Shown here piece after piece: positions 52,691 to 62,535 of a stretch of 64,000 bases of DNA. The notes under the pieces were generated by a model, which was not told where the DNA came from, made no database searches, and worked only from the letters and a program-made list of their open reading frames with translations. Source of the stretch: Sedimentitalea xiamensis (GTDB lineage Bacteria > Pseudomonadota > Alphaproteobacteria > Rhodobacterales > Rhodobacteraceae). The stretch's first letter is position 1; each line of letters opens with the position of its first letter. Both the position numbers and the translations under genes were made by a program. The stretch is from contig NZ_JASNJE010000019.1 in NCBI RefSeq assembly GCF_030164465.1, forward strand, positions 1 to 64,000, in the 5' to 3' direction.

Positions 52691-53968
52691 ATGACGTTTG
52701 GTTTCAAGAACAGGAAACCGTCGCGCCGCCAGTTTCTGTCCGGAGCGGCCGCGGTCGGCGCCGGGGCTGTCGCAGCGGGAACCGCCAGGGCCGGTGATCC
52801 GCTGATCACCGAAGTGCAATACTGGGCGCAGGGATTTGGCGAAGGCGTCGATGCCACGCCCTACGGGCTGCCCATCGAATACGAATCCGACGTGATCCGG
52901 CGCAACGTGGAATGGCTGACGGCGGACACGATCAGTTCGATCAACTTCACGCCGATCCATGCGCTGGATGGCACCATCACGCCGCAGGGCTGCGCCTTCG
53001 AACGCCATCACTCCGGCGCGATCGATCTGCGCAAGGAAGACTACCGGCTGATGATCAACGGGTTGGTCGATACGCCGCTGGTCTTCACCTATGCCGATCT
53101 GGAACGTTTCCCGCGCGAAAACCACGTCTATTTCTGCGAATGCGCCGCGAATACCGGCATGGAATGGGCCGGCGCGCAGCTCAACGGTGCGCAGTTCACC
53201 CACGGCATGATCCACAACATGGAATACACCGGGGTTCCGCTGCGCACGATCCTGGAAGAGGCGGGTCTGAATGCCGCTGGCGACCTATCCGACAAGTGGG
53301 TCTATGTGGAAGGTGCCGATGCGTCCAGCAACGGGCGTTCGATCCCGATGGAAAAGGCGCTCGATGACGTTCTGGTCGCCTTCAAGGCCAATGGCGAGGC
53401 GCTGCGCATGGAACACGGCTATCCTGTCCGGCTCGTGGTGCCGGGCTGGGAAGGCAACATGTGGGTCAAGTGGCTGCGCCGCGTCGAGGTGAGCGATGCG
53501 CCGGTCGAATCCCGCGAGGAGACCAGCAAATACACCGACACGCTCGCCAATGGCATATCGCGCAAGTGGACGTGGGAAATGGATGCGAAATCGGTCGTCA
53601 CCTCGCCCAGTCCGCAATCCCCGATCACCCATGGCAAGGGGCCGCTGGTGATCTCCGGCCTGGCCTGGTCCGGCCGCGGCGCGATTACCCGCGTGGACGT
53701 GTCCAAGGACGGCGGCAAGACCTGGGAAACCGCCCGGCTCGCCAAGCCCGGTGAACGCATGGCTCTGACCCGATTCTATCTGGACACCGATTGGGACGGC
53801 GAAGAAATGCTGCTGCAATCGCGGGCGATGGATGAAACCGGATATGTCCAGCCGACCAAGGCGCAGTTGCGCGAGGTGCGGGGACTGAATTCGATTTATC
53901 ACAACAACTGCATCCAGACCTGGTGGGTGAAGGCAAGCGGAGAGGCGGAAAATGTCGAAGTATCGTAA
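52691..53968 (+). CDS. soxC: Sulfane dehydrogenase molybdoprotein SoxC
   Basis: 425 residues, sulfite-oxidase family. Tat leader SRRQFLSGAAAVGAGAVAAG. The molybdenum ligand Cys lies in VYFCECAANTGMEW; a dimer domain follows (KGPLVISGLAWSGRGAITRVDVSKDGG). SoxCD oxidises the sulfane sulfur left on SoxY, so this organism should convert thiosulfate fully to sulfate without sulfur globules. It overlaps soxD by 17 bp. Confidence 0.96.
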   Translation: MTFGFKNRKPSRRQFLSGAAAVGAGAVAAGTARAGDPLITEVQYWAQGFGEGVDATPYGLPIEYESDVIRRNVEWLTADTISSINFTPIHALDGTITPQGCAFERHHSGAIDLRKEDYRLMINGLVDTPLVFTYADLERFPRENHVYFCECAANTGMEWAGAQLNGAQFTHGMIHNMEYTGVPLRTILEEAGLNAAGDLSDKWVYVEGADASSNGRSIPMEKALDDVLVAFKANGEALRMEHGYPVRLVVPGWEGNMWVKWLRRVEVSDAPVESREETSKYTDTLANGISRKWTWEMDAKSVVTSPSPQSPITHGKGPLVISGLAWSGRGAITRVDVSKDGGKTWETARLAKPGERMALTRFYLDTDWDGEEMLLQSRAMDETGYVQPTKAQLREVRGLNSIYHNNCIQTWWVKASGEAENVEVS

Positions 53969-54587
53969 GCTTCTGGCCGGAATGGCAATCGCGGTGACGC
54001 TGGCGACGGGTCCGGTCGCCGCCGACAAGTTCGGTCTCGGACGCCCCGCCTTGCCCGAGGAAGTCGCCGCCTGGGATCTGGATGTGCGCCCCGACGGCAC
54101 CGGCCTGCCCGAAGGCTCCGGCGATGTCTGGACCGGGGACGAACTGTTCGGAGAATACTGCGCCGTGTGCCATGGGGATTTCGCGGAAGGTATCGACAAC
54201 TGGCCCAAGCTCGCCGGCGGAATGGGAACGCTCGACCACGAGGATCCGCTCAAGACGGTCGGCTCCTACTGGCCGTATCTGTCGACGACCTGGGACTATG
54301 TGAACCGCTCCATGCCCTTTGGCAATGCGCAGTCCCTGACAACGGACGAGGTCTATGCGATCGTCGCTTATATCCTGTATTCCAACAACCTCGTGGACGA
54401 GGATTTCGTTCTGTCGAACGAGACCTTTCCGGATGTCGAAATGCCCAATGCCGACGGGTTCATCATCGACGACAGGAAAACGGCGGAGGCACATTTCGTA
54501 ACGGAACCCTGCATGGCGAACTGCAAGGAATCCGTGGAAATCACAATGCGCGCCCGTGTGCTGGACGTGACGCCGGAGACGCAATAA
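53952..54587 (+). CDS. soxD: Cytochrome c subunit SoxD, short form
   Basis: 211 residues with signal peptide (AGMAIAVTLATGPVAAD). One haem site CAVCHGDF with Met in NRSMPFG. The C-terminus ends with EPCMANCKESVEITMRARVLDVTPE, the usual end of the first SoxD domain. Paracoccus SoxD (~380-400 residues) carries a second c-type domain, absent here. It accepts electrons from SoxC. Confidence 0.9.
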   Translation: MSKYRKLLAGMAIAVTLATGPVAADKFGLGRPALPEEVAAWDLDVRPDGTGLPEGSGDVWTGDELFGEYCAVCHGDFAEGIDNWPKLAGGMGTLDHEDPLKTVGSYWPYLSTTWDYVNRSMPFGNAQSLTTDEVYAIVAYILYSNNLVDEDFVLSNETFPDVEMPNADGFIIDDRKTAEAHFVTEPCMANCKESVEITMRARVLDVTPETQ

Positions 54588-54672
54588 CCTGAGGCGGATA
54601 TGCCCATGTGTGCGATGAAACAGAACCGGGCGGCCATGGCCGCCTGTTCGACAAGACGGTCCGGGTGATCCC

Positions 54673-55383
54673 GTGCGGGCGGTGGCGATTGCAGTTTTTT
54701 TCTGGATCGCGCTGTCTGCGTCGGGTGGGGCGGAACAGGAGGCGCGGGAAATCGGCGATGCCCGGCGGGGCGAGACGATTTTCCGGCAATGCGCCGACTG
54801 TCATCAGGTCGGCAGCGATGCGAAAGACCGGGTCGGACCTCACCTGAACGGAATTTTCGGCCGGAAGGCGGCGGCGAATGACGGATTCGGCTATTCCGAC
54901 GGGATCGTTCGGGCCGCCAATGACGGGCTTGTCTGGGATTTGAGGCGTCTGGACGCCTACCTGGAAAATCCGAAAGCCCTGGTGTCGGGAACCCGCATGA
55001 ATTTTCGCGGTCTTGCAGAGCCGCGCGACCGCGCCGATGTGCTCGCCTATCTGCGCGGCTTTTCCGACAACCCGTCGGACATTCCCGAAGCCCAGCCGAC
55101 CGCGCGCCCGCGCGAGGTGGAGCTGTCGCCTGAAATTCTGGCAATTGTCGGGGATGCGGAGTATGGTGAATACCTGTCCAGCGAATGCACCGGATGCCAT
55201 CAGCGCGATGGCGGATACGACGGAATCCCGTCCATCACGCAATGGTCTGCGGAAGACTTCATGATCGCGATGCAAGCCTACAAGAGAAAGATTCGTCCCC
55301 ATCCCGTGATGCAAATGATGGCGGGCCGGCTTTCGGACGAAGAAATCGCGGCGCTCGCCGCCTATTTCGGGACGATTGAATAA
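54673..55383 (+). CDS. soxE: Di-haem cytochrome c SoxE
   Basis: 236 residues from a GTG start. A short leader (AVAIAVFFWIALSASGG) precedes two haem domains. The first is cytochrome c2-like (CADCHQVG, YLENPKALVSGTRMNF); the second is c4/flavocytochrome-like (CTGCHQRDGG). Paired with SoxF, it resembles flavocytochrome c sulfide dehydrogenase. Its first domain resembles the one missing from SoxD. Confidence 0.85.
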   Translation: MRAVAIAVFFWIALSASGGAEQEAREIGDARRGETIFRQCADCHQVGSDAKDRVGPHLNGIFGRKAAANDGFGYSDGIVRAANDGLVWDLRRLDAYLENPKALVSGTRMNFRGLAEPRDRADVLAYLRGFSDNPSDIPEAQPTARPREVELSPEILAIVGDAEYGEYLSSECTGCHQRDGGYDGIPSITQWSAEDFMIAMQAYKRKIRPHPVMQMMAGRLSDEEIAALAAYFGTIE

Positions 55384-55411
55384 CATCATGCAATTGCGGG
55401 AGGAGGCCCAC

Positions 55412-56671
55412 ATGACGCTCAACAGAAGAAACTTCCTCGGCGTTGCGGCCGGAACGGCGGCCGCCCTGAGCGCGCCGATGGTCATGGGGCAGGGCAGGCC
55501 GCGCGTCGTGGTCGTCGGTGGCGGGGCAGGCGGGGCAACCGCCGCGCGCTATCTTGCAAAGGACAGCGACGGGGCGATCGACGTGACCCTGGTCGAACCG
55601 ACCCGCAGCTATTACACCTGCTTCTTCTCCAACCTCTATATCGGCGGGTTTCGCGAGATCGACAGCCTCGCCCATTCCTATGGCGGGCTGGCCGCGTCCG
55701 GCGTGAACGTGGTTCACGACTGGGCCGTGGGAATCGACCGGGACGCCCGGACCGTGTCCCTTGCCGGAGGCGGGGTGCTGCCTTACGACCGGCTGATTCT
55801 GGCGCCGGGGATCGATTTCGTCGATGGCTCCGTTCCGGGCTGGGACGTGTCGGCCCAGAATGCGATGCCCCACGCCTACAAGGGCGGGTCGCAGACCGAA
55901 TTGCTGAAGGCGCAGATCATGGCCATGCCCGAGGGCGGCCTGTTCGCGATGGTGGCCCCACCCAACCCCTATCGCTGCCCGCCGGGTCCGTATGAACGGA
56001 TCAGCATGGTGGCGCATCTGCTCAAGGCAAACAACCCGACGGCCAAGATCCTGCTGATCGACCCGAAGGACAAGTATTCCAAGCAGGCTTTGTTCGAAGA
56101 AGGCTGGCAGAACCACTATCCCGGCATGATCGACCGCATCGGACCGGATTTCGGCGCCGCCAATGTCGAGGTGAACCCGGTGGACATGACGGTGACCATC
56201 GACGGAACGGTCGAAAAGGTCGATGCGTGCAACGTCATTCCGGCGCAGAAGGCGGGCCGGATCTGCGAACTCGCCGGAATCACCGAAGGTAACTGGGTCC
56301 CGGTATCCGGGCACACGATGCAGTCGCGGCTGGACGAAAACATCCACGTTCTGGGCGATGCGACGAACCAGGGCGACATGCCGAAGTCCGGCTTTTCCGC
56401 CAACAGCCAGGCCAAGGTCGCGGCGATGGCCGTGCGCGGGGCGCTCACCGGCTCCAGGGTGTTTCCGGCGAAGTTCTCCAACACCTGCTGGTCGCTGATC
56501 GCGACGGACGACGGGGTGAAGGTCGGGGCGACCTACGAGGCCACCGACGAAAAGATCGCCAAGGTCGACGGGTTCATCAGCCAGACCGGCGAAAATCCCG
56601 ATCTGCGCCGGGTGACCTACGAGGAAAGCATCGGCTGGTATGCGGGTATAACCTCGGACATGTTCGGCTGA
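55412..56671 (+). CDS. soxF: Flavoprotein SoxF (sulfide dehydrogenase family)
   Basis: 419 residues. Tat-like leader NRRNFLGVAAGTAAALSAP. FAD site VVVVGGGAGGATAARYL. YYTCFFSNLYIGG has the Cys that links FAD in FccB; NPYRCPPGPYER and FSNTCWSLI have the redox disulfide Cys pair of this family. It probably oxidises sulfide, passing electrons to SoxE. GGGAGGAGG precedes ATG 55412. Confidence 0.93.
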   Translation: MTLNRRNFLGVAAGTAAALSAPMVMGQGRPRVVVVGGGAGGATAARYLAKDSDGAIDVTLVEPTRSYYTCFFSNLYIGGFREIDSLAHSYGGLAASGVNVVHDWAVGIDRDARTVSLAGGGVLPYDRLILAPGIDFVDGSVPGWDVSAQNAMPHAYKGGSQTELLKAQIMAMPEGGLFAMVAPPNPYRCPPGPYERISMVAHLLKANNPTAKILLIDPKDKYSKQALFEEGWQNHYPGMIDRIGPDFGAANVEVNPVDMTVTIDGTVEKVDACNVIPAQKAGRICELAGITEGNWVPVSGHTMQSRLDENIHVLGDATNQGDMPKSGFSANSQAKVAAMAVRGALTGSRVFPAKFSNTCWSLIATDDGVKVGATYEATDEKIAKVDGFISQTGENPDLRRVTYEESIGWYAGITSDMFG

Positions 56672-56702
56672 ACACGGCGCGTATTCCGCGATGCTGCCGC
56701 CC

Positions 56703-56733
56703 GGCCGCCCCGGTGTGCGCCGGGACGGCCTTG
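56703..56733 (+). terminator. Hairpin after soxF, likely terminator
   Basis: GGCCG(CC)CCGG and CCGG(GA)CGGCC (56703-56730) form a strong stem with a small internal mismatch and a 6-base loop. It is followed by a T-poor tail (TTGCATCTTCT), so termination is probable but not classic. It closes the sox transcript. Confidence 0.5.
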
Positions 56734-56843
56734 CATCTTCTAATTGTCCGCCTCCCCTTGCAGCCTCCCAAAGGCAATACTAAGACTCTGCTAACGTATC
56801 ATCGGGTATGGTCCCGTTTCACCAGATAAGCAGGCAGGCATAC

Positions 56844-57476
56844 ATGTTTGATCCCACAGAAACCTACATGAACACTCTCGTCCCGATGGTGGTCGAACAG
56901 ACCAGTCGCGGCGAGCGGGCCTACGATATTTTCTCGCGCCTCCTGAAGGAACGGATCATTTTCATCAACGGCCCGATCCATGACGGCATGAGCCATCTGG
57001 TGGTGGCGCAGCTCCTGCATCTGGAGGCGGAGAACCCGTCCAAGGAAATCAGCCTCTACATCAACTCGCCCGGCGGCGTGGTGACCTCGGGCCTGTCGAT
57101 CTATGACACGATGCAATACATCAAACCGAAGGTCAGTACGCTCTGCATCGGGCAGGCGGCGTCCATGGGGTCGGTGCTGCTTGCGGGCGGCGAACCGGGC
57201 ATGCGGTTCTCGTTGCCGAACAGCCGGATCATGGTGCACCAGCCCAGCGGCGGCTATCAGGGCCAGGCCAGCGACATCATGATCCACGCCGCCGAGACGC
57301 AAAAGCTCAAGGACCGGCTCTACGACATCTATGTCAAGCACACGGGCCAAACCAAGAAAGCCGTGGAAAAGGCGCTGGACCGCGACAATTTCATGTCGCC
57401 GGAAGAGGCCAAGGAATGGGGGCACATCGACGAGATCGTGGCCAACCGGGACAAGGGCGAAGACAAGGGCGCATGA
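56844..57476 (+). CDS. clpP: ATP-dependent Clp protease proteolytic subunit
   Basis: 210 residues. Catalytic Ser in [11 protein letters not shown] and His in [12 protein letters not shown]; Asp in the following helix region. [12 protein letters not shown] is a family hallmark. Forms the 14-mer chamber used with ClpX or ClpA. ATG 56844 is selected; a downstream Met ([10 protein letters not shown]) may be the processed start. clpX follows after 144 bp. Confidence 0.97.
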   Translation: MFDPTETYMNTLVPMVVEQTSRGERAYDIFSRLLKERIIFINGPIHDGMSHLVVAQLLHLEAENPSKEISLYINSPGGVVTSGLSIYDTMQYIKPKVSTLCIGQAASMGSVLLAGGEPGMRFSLPNSRIMVHQPSGGYQGQASDIMIHAAETQKLKDRLYDIYVKHTGQTKKAVEKALDRDNFMSPEEAKEWGHIDEIVANRDKGEDKGA

Positions 57477-57564
57477 TCACCCGCGTCCGCCGGGGTGCCG
57501 CGGCGCGGCGCGTTTTGCGATTGTGGACCATGGATAGCTGTCCTAAGCTGATGCGAAGCGGGTG

Positions 57565-57588
57565 ACCCTGCCCTGCGAACGGCAGGGT
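57565..57588 (+). other. Hairpin in the clpP-clpX gap
   Basis: ACCCTGCC (57565-57572) and GGCAGGGT (57581-57588) form an 8-bp stem with an 8-base loop. No T-run follows. It may be an attenuator, an mRNA-stability element or a partial terminator. Confidence 0.45.
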
Positions 57589-57620
57589 GGCGTTGAAAAT
57601 CGAAGCCGGAAAGGTTGACA

Positions 57621-58889
57621 ATGGCAACGAACTCAAGCGGCGATAGCAAGAACACGCTTTATTGCAGTTTCTGCGGTAAGAGCCAGCACGAGGTGCGCAA
57701 GCTGATCGCGGGCCCCACCGTATTCATCTGCGATGAATGCGTCGAACTCTGCATGGACATCATCCGCGAAGAAACCAAGGCAAGCGGCCTGAAATCGACC
57801 GATGGCGTTCCGACGCCGAAAGACATCTGCGCGGTCCTGGATGACTACGTGATCGGACAGGCCAATGCGAAGAAGGTTCTGTCGGTTGCGGTCCACAACC
57901 ATTACAAGCGTCTGAACCATGCCCAGAAGGCGGGCAACGACATCGAACTGGCGAAGTCGAACATTCTGCTGATCGGCCCCACCGGCTGCGGCAAGACGCT
58001 ACTGGCCCAGACGCTCGCCCGGATTCTGGACGTGCCGTTCACCATGGCCGATGCAACCACGCTGACCGAGGCCGGCTATGTCGGCGAAGATGTCGAGAAC
58101 ATCATTCTGAAACTGCTGCAATCGAGCGAATACAATGTCGAACGCGCGCAGCGCGGCATCGTCTATATCGACGAGGTCGACAAGATCACCCGCAAGTCCG
58201 AAAACCCGTCGATCACCCGCGATGTTTCGGGTGAAGGTGTGCAGCAGGCGTTGCTGAAGCTGATGGAAGGCACCGTGGCCTCGGTTCCGCCGCAAGGCGG
58301 GCGCAAGCACCCGCAGCAGGAATTCCTGCAGGTGGACACGACCAACATCCTGTTCATCTGCGGCGGGGCGTTCGCCGGCCTCGACAAGATCATCTCGGCG
58401 CGCGGCAAGGGCAGCGCGATGGGGTTCGGAGCGGATGTGCGCGACAATGACGAACGCGGCGTGGGTGAGGTCTTTACCGACCTGGAACCGGAAGATCTGC
58501 TGAAGTTCGGCCTGATTCCGGAATTCGTCGGCCGCCTGCCGGTTCTGGCGACGCTGGAGGATCTGGACGAGGATGCCCTGGTCACGATCCTGACCAAGCC
58601 CAAGAACGCCCTGGTAAAGCAGTATCAGCGCCTCTTCGAACTTGAAGACACCGAACTCCAGTTCACCGACGATGCGCTGAAGGCCATCGCCAAGCGGGCC
58701 ATCCAGCGCAAGACGGGCGCACGCGGGCTGCGCTCCATTCTCGAAGACATCCTGCTGGATACCATGTTCGACCTGCCGGGGTTGGACAGCGTGACAAAGG
58801 TGGTGGTGAACGAGGAAGCGGCCATGTCCGATGCTGCGCCGCTGATGATCCACGCGGATGCAGAAAAGGACTCCGCCTCGGCGGGGTGA
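57621..58889 (+). CDS. clpX: ATP-dependent Clp protease ATP-binding subunit
   Basis: 422 residues. Zinc-binding domain ([14 protein letters not shown] ... CDECVELC) then AAA+ core with Walker A GPTGCGKT and Walker B YIDEVDKI, pore loop GYVGEDVEN, sensor region and IGF-like ClpP-binding loop. It unfolds and feeds substrates to ClpP. ATG 57621 is preceded by GGAAAGG. Confidence 0.98.
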   Translation: MATNSSGDSKNTLYCSFCGKSQHEVRKLIAGPTVFICDECVELCMDIIREETKASGLKSTDGVPTPKDICAVLDDYVIGQANAKKVLSVAVHNHYKRLNHAQKAGNDIELAKSNILLIGPTGCGKTLLAQTLARILDVPFTMADATTLTEAGYVGEDVENIILKLLQSSEYNVERAQRGIVYIDEVDKITRKSENPSITRDVSGEGVQQALLKLMEGTVASVPPQGGRKHPQQEFLQVDTTNILFICGGAFAGLDKIISARGKGSAMGFGADVRDNDERGVGEVFTDLEPEDLLKFGLIPEFVGRLPVLATLEDLDEDALVTILTKPKNALVKQYQRLFELEDTELQFTDDALKAIAKRAIQRKTGARGLRSILEDILLDTMFDLPGLDSVTKVVVNEEAAMSDAAPLMIHADAEKDSASAG

Positions 58890-58892
58890 GAA

Positions 58893-59255
58893 ATGGCGAT
58901 CCGGCGGATTTCTTCGGGCGGGGCGTTCGAGCCGAAAATCGGGTACTGTCGGGCGGTGGTCGCGGGCGGCTTCGTCCATGTGGCGGGCACCGTCGGTCAG
59001 GGCGACAGCGTGACGGAACAGTGCCGGTCGGCGCTGGCTGTCATCGGCGATGCTCTGGCGCAGGCCAATGCAAGCTTCGCCGACGTGGTGCGGGTGACTT
59101 ACATGTTGCCCGACCGGAGCGAATTCGAACCGTGCTGGCCGATCCTCGCCGAAACCTTCGGCGACAACCCCCCGGCGGCGACAATGATCGAATGCGGTCT
59201 CATCGATCCCAGCTATAAAATAGAAATCGAGGTCACGGCGCTCTTGCCGGGATGA
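58893..59255 (+). CDS. RidA/YjgF family protein
   Basis: 120 residues. The RidA core VAGGFVHVAGTVGQ and VVRVTYMLPDRSEFEPCWPILAETFGDNPPAATMIECGLIDPSYKIEIEVTAL. The usual catalytic Arg of canonical RidA (R105-like) is not in its expected PxxxxxxR position; the region reads PPAATMIECG, so it may be a non-deaminase member. Starts 4 bp after clpX. Confidence 0.85.
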   Translation: MAIRRISSGGAFEPKIGYCRAVVAGGFVHVAGTVGQGDSVTEQCRSALAVIGDALAQANASFADVVRVTYMLPDRSEFEPCWPILAETFGDNPPAATMIECGLIDPSYKIEIEVTALLPG

Positions 59256-59339
59256 CGCCGGTCCGCGTCCTGCGCGGCCTTGTCACTGGACCTTGGCGGC
59301 AGGATCGGTCATATCAGGGGCAACAACGCGGAGATTTCC

Positions 59340-59723
59340 ATGGGCATCCTGAATTCCTTATTGCGCGCCGTGACCTGGTGGAACGGGCAGACCCTGAACA
59401 CGCAGATTTTCACCTGGCGCAAGGGTCGGAAGGTCGGTGAAGACGATCAGGGCAACATCTATTATTCCAACGCGGATGACAGCAAACGCTGGGTCATCTT
59501 CAATGGCGAGATCGAAGCGAGCAGGATCAATCCGGACTGGCACGGATGGCTGCACCGCACCTGGGACGAACCTCCGACCGACAGACCACTGCCGCACAAC
59601 GCCTGGGAAAAACCGCATCAGGAGAACCTGACCGGCACGGTTATGGCCTATGCGCCGTCGGGGTCGATCCGGCAGGCGCAACCGGCGCCGCGCCGGGATT
59701 ACGAGGCATGGACGCCCGAATAG
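59340..59723 (+). CDS. NDUFA12-family complex I accessory subunit
   Basis: 127 residues. [48 protein letters not shown] is the NDUFA12/B17.2 signature. In alphaproteobacteria and mitochondria it is part of NADH:ubiquinone oxidoreductase. No other complex I genes adjoin. ATG 59340 is chosen over an upstream frame start. Confidence 0.9.
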   Translation: MGILNSLLRAVTWWNGQTLNTQIFTWRKGRKVGEDDQGNIYYSNADDSKRWVIFNGEIEASRINPDWHGWLHRTWDEPPTDRPLPHNAWEKPHQENLTGTVMAYAPSGSIRQAQPAPRRDYEAWTPE

Positions 59724-59747
59724 GACGCCTGATCGACGGAGCGCACC

Positions 59748-60200
59748 ATGTCGCACAATACCACCGAAGTCCTGGTCGGCGGCGTCGTTCTTGCCGGCGC
59801 GCTGGCCTTCGCCATCTATGCCGGCCAGGCGACCGGCTTTTCCACCGGCGGCAACGGCTATCAGCTGAACGCCAGCTTCCGGTCGCTTGAGGGCGTCGGC
59901 GTCGGGACGGACGTGCGTATGGCCGGCGTCAAGATCGGGACGGTGACGAAGGTCGAGCTGAACCCCGAAACCTACCGTGCGGACACCAGTTTCTCCGTGC
60001 AGAATGGTATTGAAGTGCCGGACGACAGCGCGGTCGTCGTGGCCTCCGAAGGGCTGCTGGGCGGAAATTTTGTCGAGATCGTGCCGGGCGGGTCGCCCTT
60101 CTTCTTCGATCCCGGCGCCGAAATCGAGGACACGCAGGGTGCCGTGAGCCTGATTTCCCTGTTGATCAAATTCGTTGCCGGCAGCGGAGACGCGGAGTGA
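59748..60200 (+). CDS. mlaD: Single-domain MlaD-type lipid transport protein
   Basis: 150 residues. One membrane anchor (LVGGVVLAGALAFAIYA) and one MCE domain (LNASFRSLEGVGVGTDVRMAGVKIGTVTKVEL, FVEIVPGG). Matches MlaD, which forms a hexameric ring with the MlaFEB transporter. No mlaE or mlaF is seen here; in related genomes the gene often follows NDUFA12. It overlaps the next start. Confidence 0.88.
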   Translation: MSHNTTEVLVGGVVLAGALAFAIYAGQATGFSTGGNGYQLNASFRSLEGVGVGTDVRMAGVKIGTVTKVELNPETYRADTSFSVQNGIEVPDDSAVVVASEGLLGGNFVEIVPGGSPFFFDPGAEIEDTQGAVSLISLLIKFVAGSGDAE

Positions 60201-60562
60201 TCCGGGCAATCGTTTCGGCCGCATTCGTCCTGACGTTGTCGCTTTCCGCCACGGCGCAGGACCGGGCGGTGTCCGGGCGGGGAGCGGTGCTGCGCGGTCT
60301 GGACAAGGTAAACGGGCAGACGCAGGACATCGAGGTTCCGCAGGGCGGGCGCGCCGAACTGTTCGGCCTGACCATCGACCTGGCGGATTGCCGATATCCG
60401 GCCGACAACCCGTCCGGGGACGCGTTCGCTTTCCTGACGATACTTGACACCGGCCAGACAGAGGTGCGGTTTCAGGGATGGATGATCGCGTCCTCCCCGG
60501 CCTTGAACGCCCTGGATCACAGCCGCTACGATGTCTGGGTGTTGCGCTGTATAACTTCCTGA
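60197..60562 (+). CDS. DUF2155 exported protein
   Basis: 121 residues with signal peptide (AIVSAAFVLTLSLSATAQD). GKVNGQTQDIEVPQGGRAELFGLTIDLADCRYPADNPSGDAFAFLTI is typical of DUF2155, a family of alphaproteobacteria. The GTG start overlaps the mlaD stop. Its 3' end overlaps the 3' end of aat by 37 bp. Role unknown; perhaps linked to envelope lipid transport by context. Confidence 0.85.
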   Translation: MIRAIVSAAFVLTLSLSATAQDRAVSGRGAVLRGLDKVNGQTQDIEVPQGGRAELFGLTIDLADCRYPADNPSGDAFAFLTILDTGQTEVRFQGWMIASSPALNALDHSRYDVWVLRCITS

Positions 60563-61158
60563 GGTGACGGTATCCGGTGGCCGGTGAAATCGGCCTGCGC
60601 CTCGATGGCGGAACTCAGGCGGCGGTGGTATTCGGCGCGGGTGATTTCGACCGCGCCCAGCGAAGCGAGATGGGCGGTCAGGAACTGCGTGTCGAACAGT
60701 CGAAACCCGGCCATCTTCAGACGATCCACGAGATAGGCGAGCGCGATTTTCGACGCATCCCTGCGGCGCGAGAACATGCTCTCGCCGAAAAACGCCGCCC
60801 CGATGGCGACACCGTAGACGCCGCCGACCAGGTCGTCGCCCTCCCAGATCTCCAGCGAATGGGCGTGTCCAGCGTGAAACAGCGACAGGTAATGCTGGCG
60901 GATTTCGGTGCTGATCCAGGTTTCGGCGCGATCTGCGCACCCATCGACCACACCGGGGAATTCGGTGTCGATCGTGACGCGGAAACCGCAATTCCTGAGA
61001 CGCCGCCGGAGCGAGCGCGACAGCCGGAACCCATCCAGGGGAATGATGCCCCGGCGCTTCGGATCGACCCAGAAGATTTCGGCGTCGTTGCGATGTTCCG
61101 CCATCGGGAAAATGCCGATGGCATAGCCTTGCAACAGCAGTTCCGGGGTCAAGGCCAT
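60526..61158 (-). CDS. aat: Leucyl/phenylalanyl-tRNA--protein transferase
   Basis: 210 residues. YAIGIFPMAEHRNDAEIFWVDPKRRGIIPLDGFRLSRSLRR, WISTEIRQHYLSLFHAGHAHSLEIWEGDDLVGGVYGVAIGAAFFGESMFS and FDTQFLTAHLASLGAVEI are clear family segments. It adds Leu or Phe to N-terminal Lys/Arg, marking proteins for Clp degradation. clpP-clpX lie 3 kb away. Convergent with DUF2155. Confidence 0.96.
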   Translation of the reverse strand: MALTPELLLQGYAIGIFPMAEHRNDAEIFWVDPKRRGIIPLDGFRLSRSLRRRLRNCGFRVTIDTEFPGVVDGCADRAETWISTEIRQHYLSLFHAGHAHSLEIWEGDDLVGGVYGVAIGAAFFGESMFSRRRDASKIALAYLVDRLKMAGFRLFDTQFLTAHLASLGAVEITRAEYHRRLSSAIEAQADFTGHRIPSPQEVIQRNTQTS

Positions 61159-61173
61159 GCGATTCCGCCCGGC

Positions 61174-62526
61174 CTATCCGTCGGCCAGATGGGTTTCCAA
61201 CCAGTGTTCCAGCCAGTGAATGTTATAGCTTCCGTTCTGGATGTCCGGTTCTTTGAGAAGCGCGTGGAACAGCGGAACGGTGGTATCGACCCCGTCGACG
61301 ATCAACTCTCCCAGCGCCCGGTTGAGACGCGCAAGCGCCTCGGGCCGGTCGCGGCCATGCACGATCAGCTTGCCGATCAGGCTGTCGTAATAGGGCGGGA
61401 TCGAATAGCCGTCGTAAAGCGCGGAATCCATCCTGACGCCAAGACCGCCCGGCGCATGATACTGGGTGATCCGGCCGGGGCAGGGGGAAAAGTTCGGCAG
61501 TTTCTCGGCGTTGATCCGAACTTCGATCGCGTGACCATTGATCGAAAGATCGTCCTGCGTAAAGGACATCGGCAGGCCTTCGGCCACCCGGATCTGTTCG
61601 CGCACCAGATCGACGCCGAAGATGGCTTCGGTCACCGGGTGTTCGACCTGCAGGCGGGTGTTCATCTCGATGAAGTAGAATTCGCCATCCTCATACAGGA
61701 ACTCGATCGTGCCGGCCCCGATGTAGTTGATCTTGGCCACGGCATCGGCGCAGACCTTGCCGATCTGCGCGCGCTCCTGCGCGGTGATCACCGGACCGGG
61801 CGCTTCCTCGAACACTTTCTGGTGCCGGCGCTGCAACGAACAGTCGCGTTCGCCCAGATGCACCGCCTGGCCCCTGCCGTCGCCGAAGACCTGGATTTCG
61901 ATGTGGCGCGGCGTGGTCAGGTATTTTTCGATGTAGACCTCGTCATTGCCGAAGTTGCTCTTGCCTTCGGCGCGGGCTGTCTGGAACGCGCGTTCCATGT
62001 CTGCCGCGCTCTGGGCCACTTTCATGCCCTTGCCGCCGCCGCCGGCGGTGGCCTTGATGATCACCGGATAGCCGATTTCTTCGCCGATCCGTTTCGCTGT
62101 AGCGAGATCGGGCACACCGCCGTCGCTGCCGGGCACGCAGGGCACGCCGAGCGCCTTCATGGTGTCCTTGGCGGTGATCTTGTCGCCCATGATGCGGATG
62201 TGTTCGGCGGTGGGGCCGATGAAGGTCAGGCCATGATCTTCGACCACCTGCACGAAATTGGCGTTTTCCGACAGGAAGCCATAGCCGGGATGGATCGCCT
62301 GCGCCCCGGTGATTTCACAGGCGGAGATGATCGCCGGAATGGACAGATAGCTCTGCGGGCTGGGAGGCGGGCCGATGCAGATGCTTTCATCTGCCATGCG
62401 CACATGCATCGCGTCGCTGTCCGCCGTGGAATGCACGGCGACCGTGGCGATCCCCATCTCGCGCGCGGCCCGCACCACGCGCAAGGCGATCTCGCCGCGG
62501 TTGGCAATCAGGATTTTTTCAAACAT
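61174..62526 (-). CDS. accC: Acetyl-CoA carboxylase, biotin carboxylase subunit
   Basis: 450 residues, the usual length. ATP-grasp motifs [14 protein letters not shown] and [14 protein letters not shown], start [22 protein letters not shown]. It carboxylates the biotin on AccB for fatty acid synthesis. Nine base pairs downstream of accB on the same strand. Confidence 0.98.
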   Translation of the reverse strand: MFEKILIANRGEIALRVVRAAREMGIATVAVHSTADSDAMHVRMADESICIGPPPSPQSYLSIPAIISACEITGAQAIHPGYGFLSENANFVQVVEDHGLTFIGPTAEHIRIMGDKITAKDTMKALGVPCVPGSDGGVPDLATAKRIGEEIGYPVIIKATAGGGGKGMKVAQSAADMERAFQTARAEGKSNFGNDEVYIEKYLTTPRHIEIQVFGDGRGQAVHLGERDCSLQRRHQKVFEEAPGPVITAQERAQIGKVCADAVAKINYIGAGTIEFLYEDGEFYFIEMNTRLQVEHPVTEAIFGVDLVREQIRVAEGLPMSFTQDDLSINGHAIEVRINAEKLPNFSPCPGRITQYHAPGGLGVRMDSALYDGYSIPPYYDSLIGKLIVHGRDRPEALARLNRALGELIVDGVDTTVPLFHALLKEPDIQNGSYNIHWLEHWLETHLADG

Positions 62527-62535
62527 GGGATTGCC

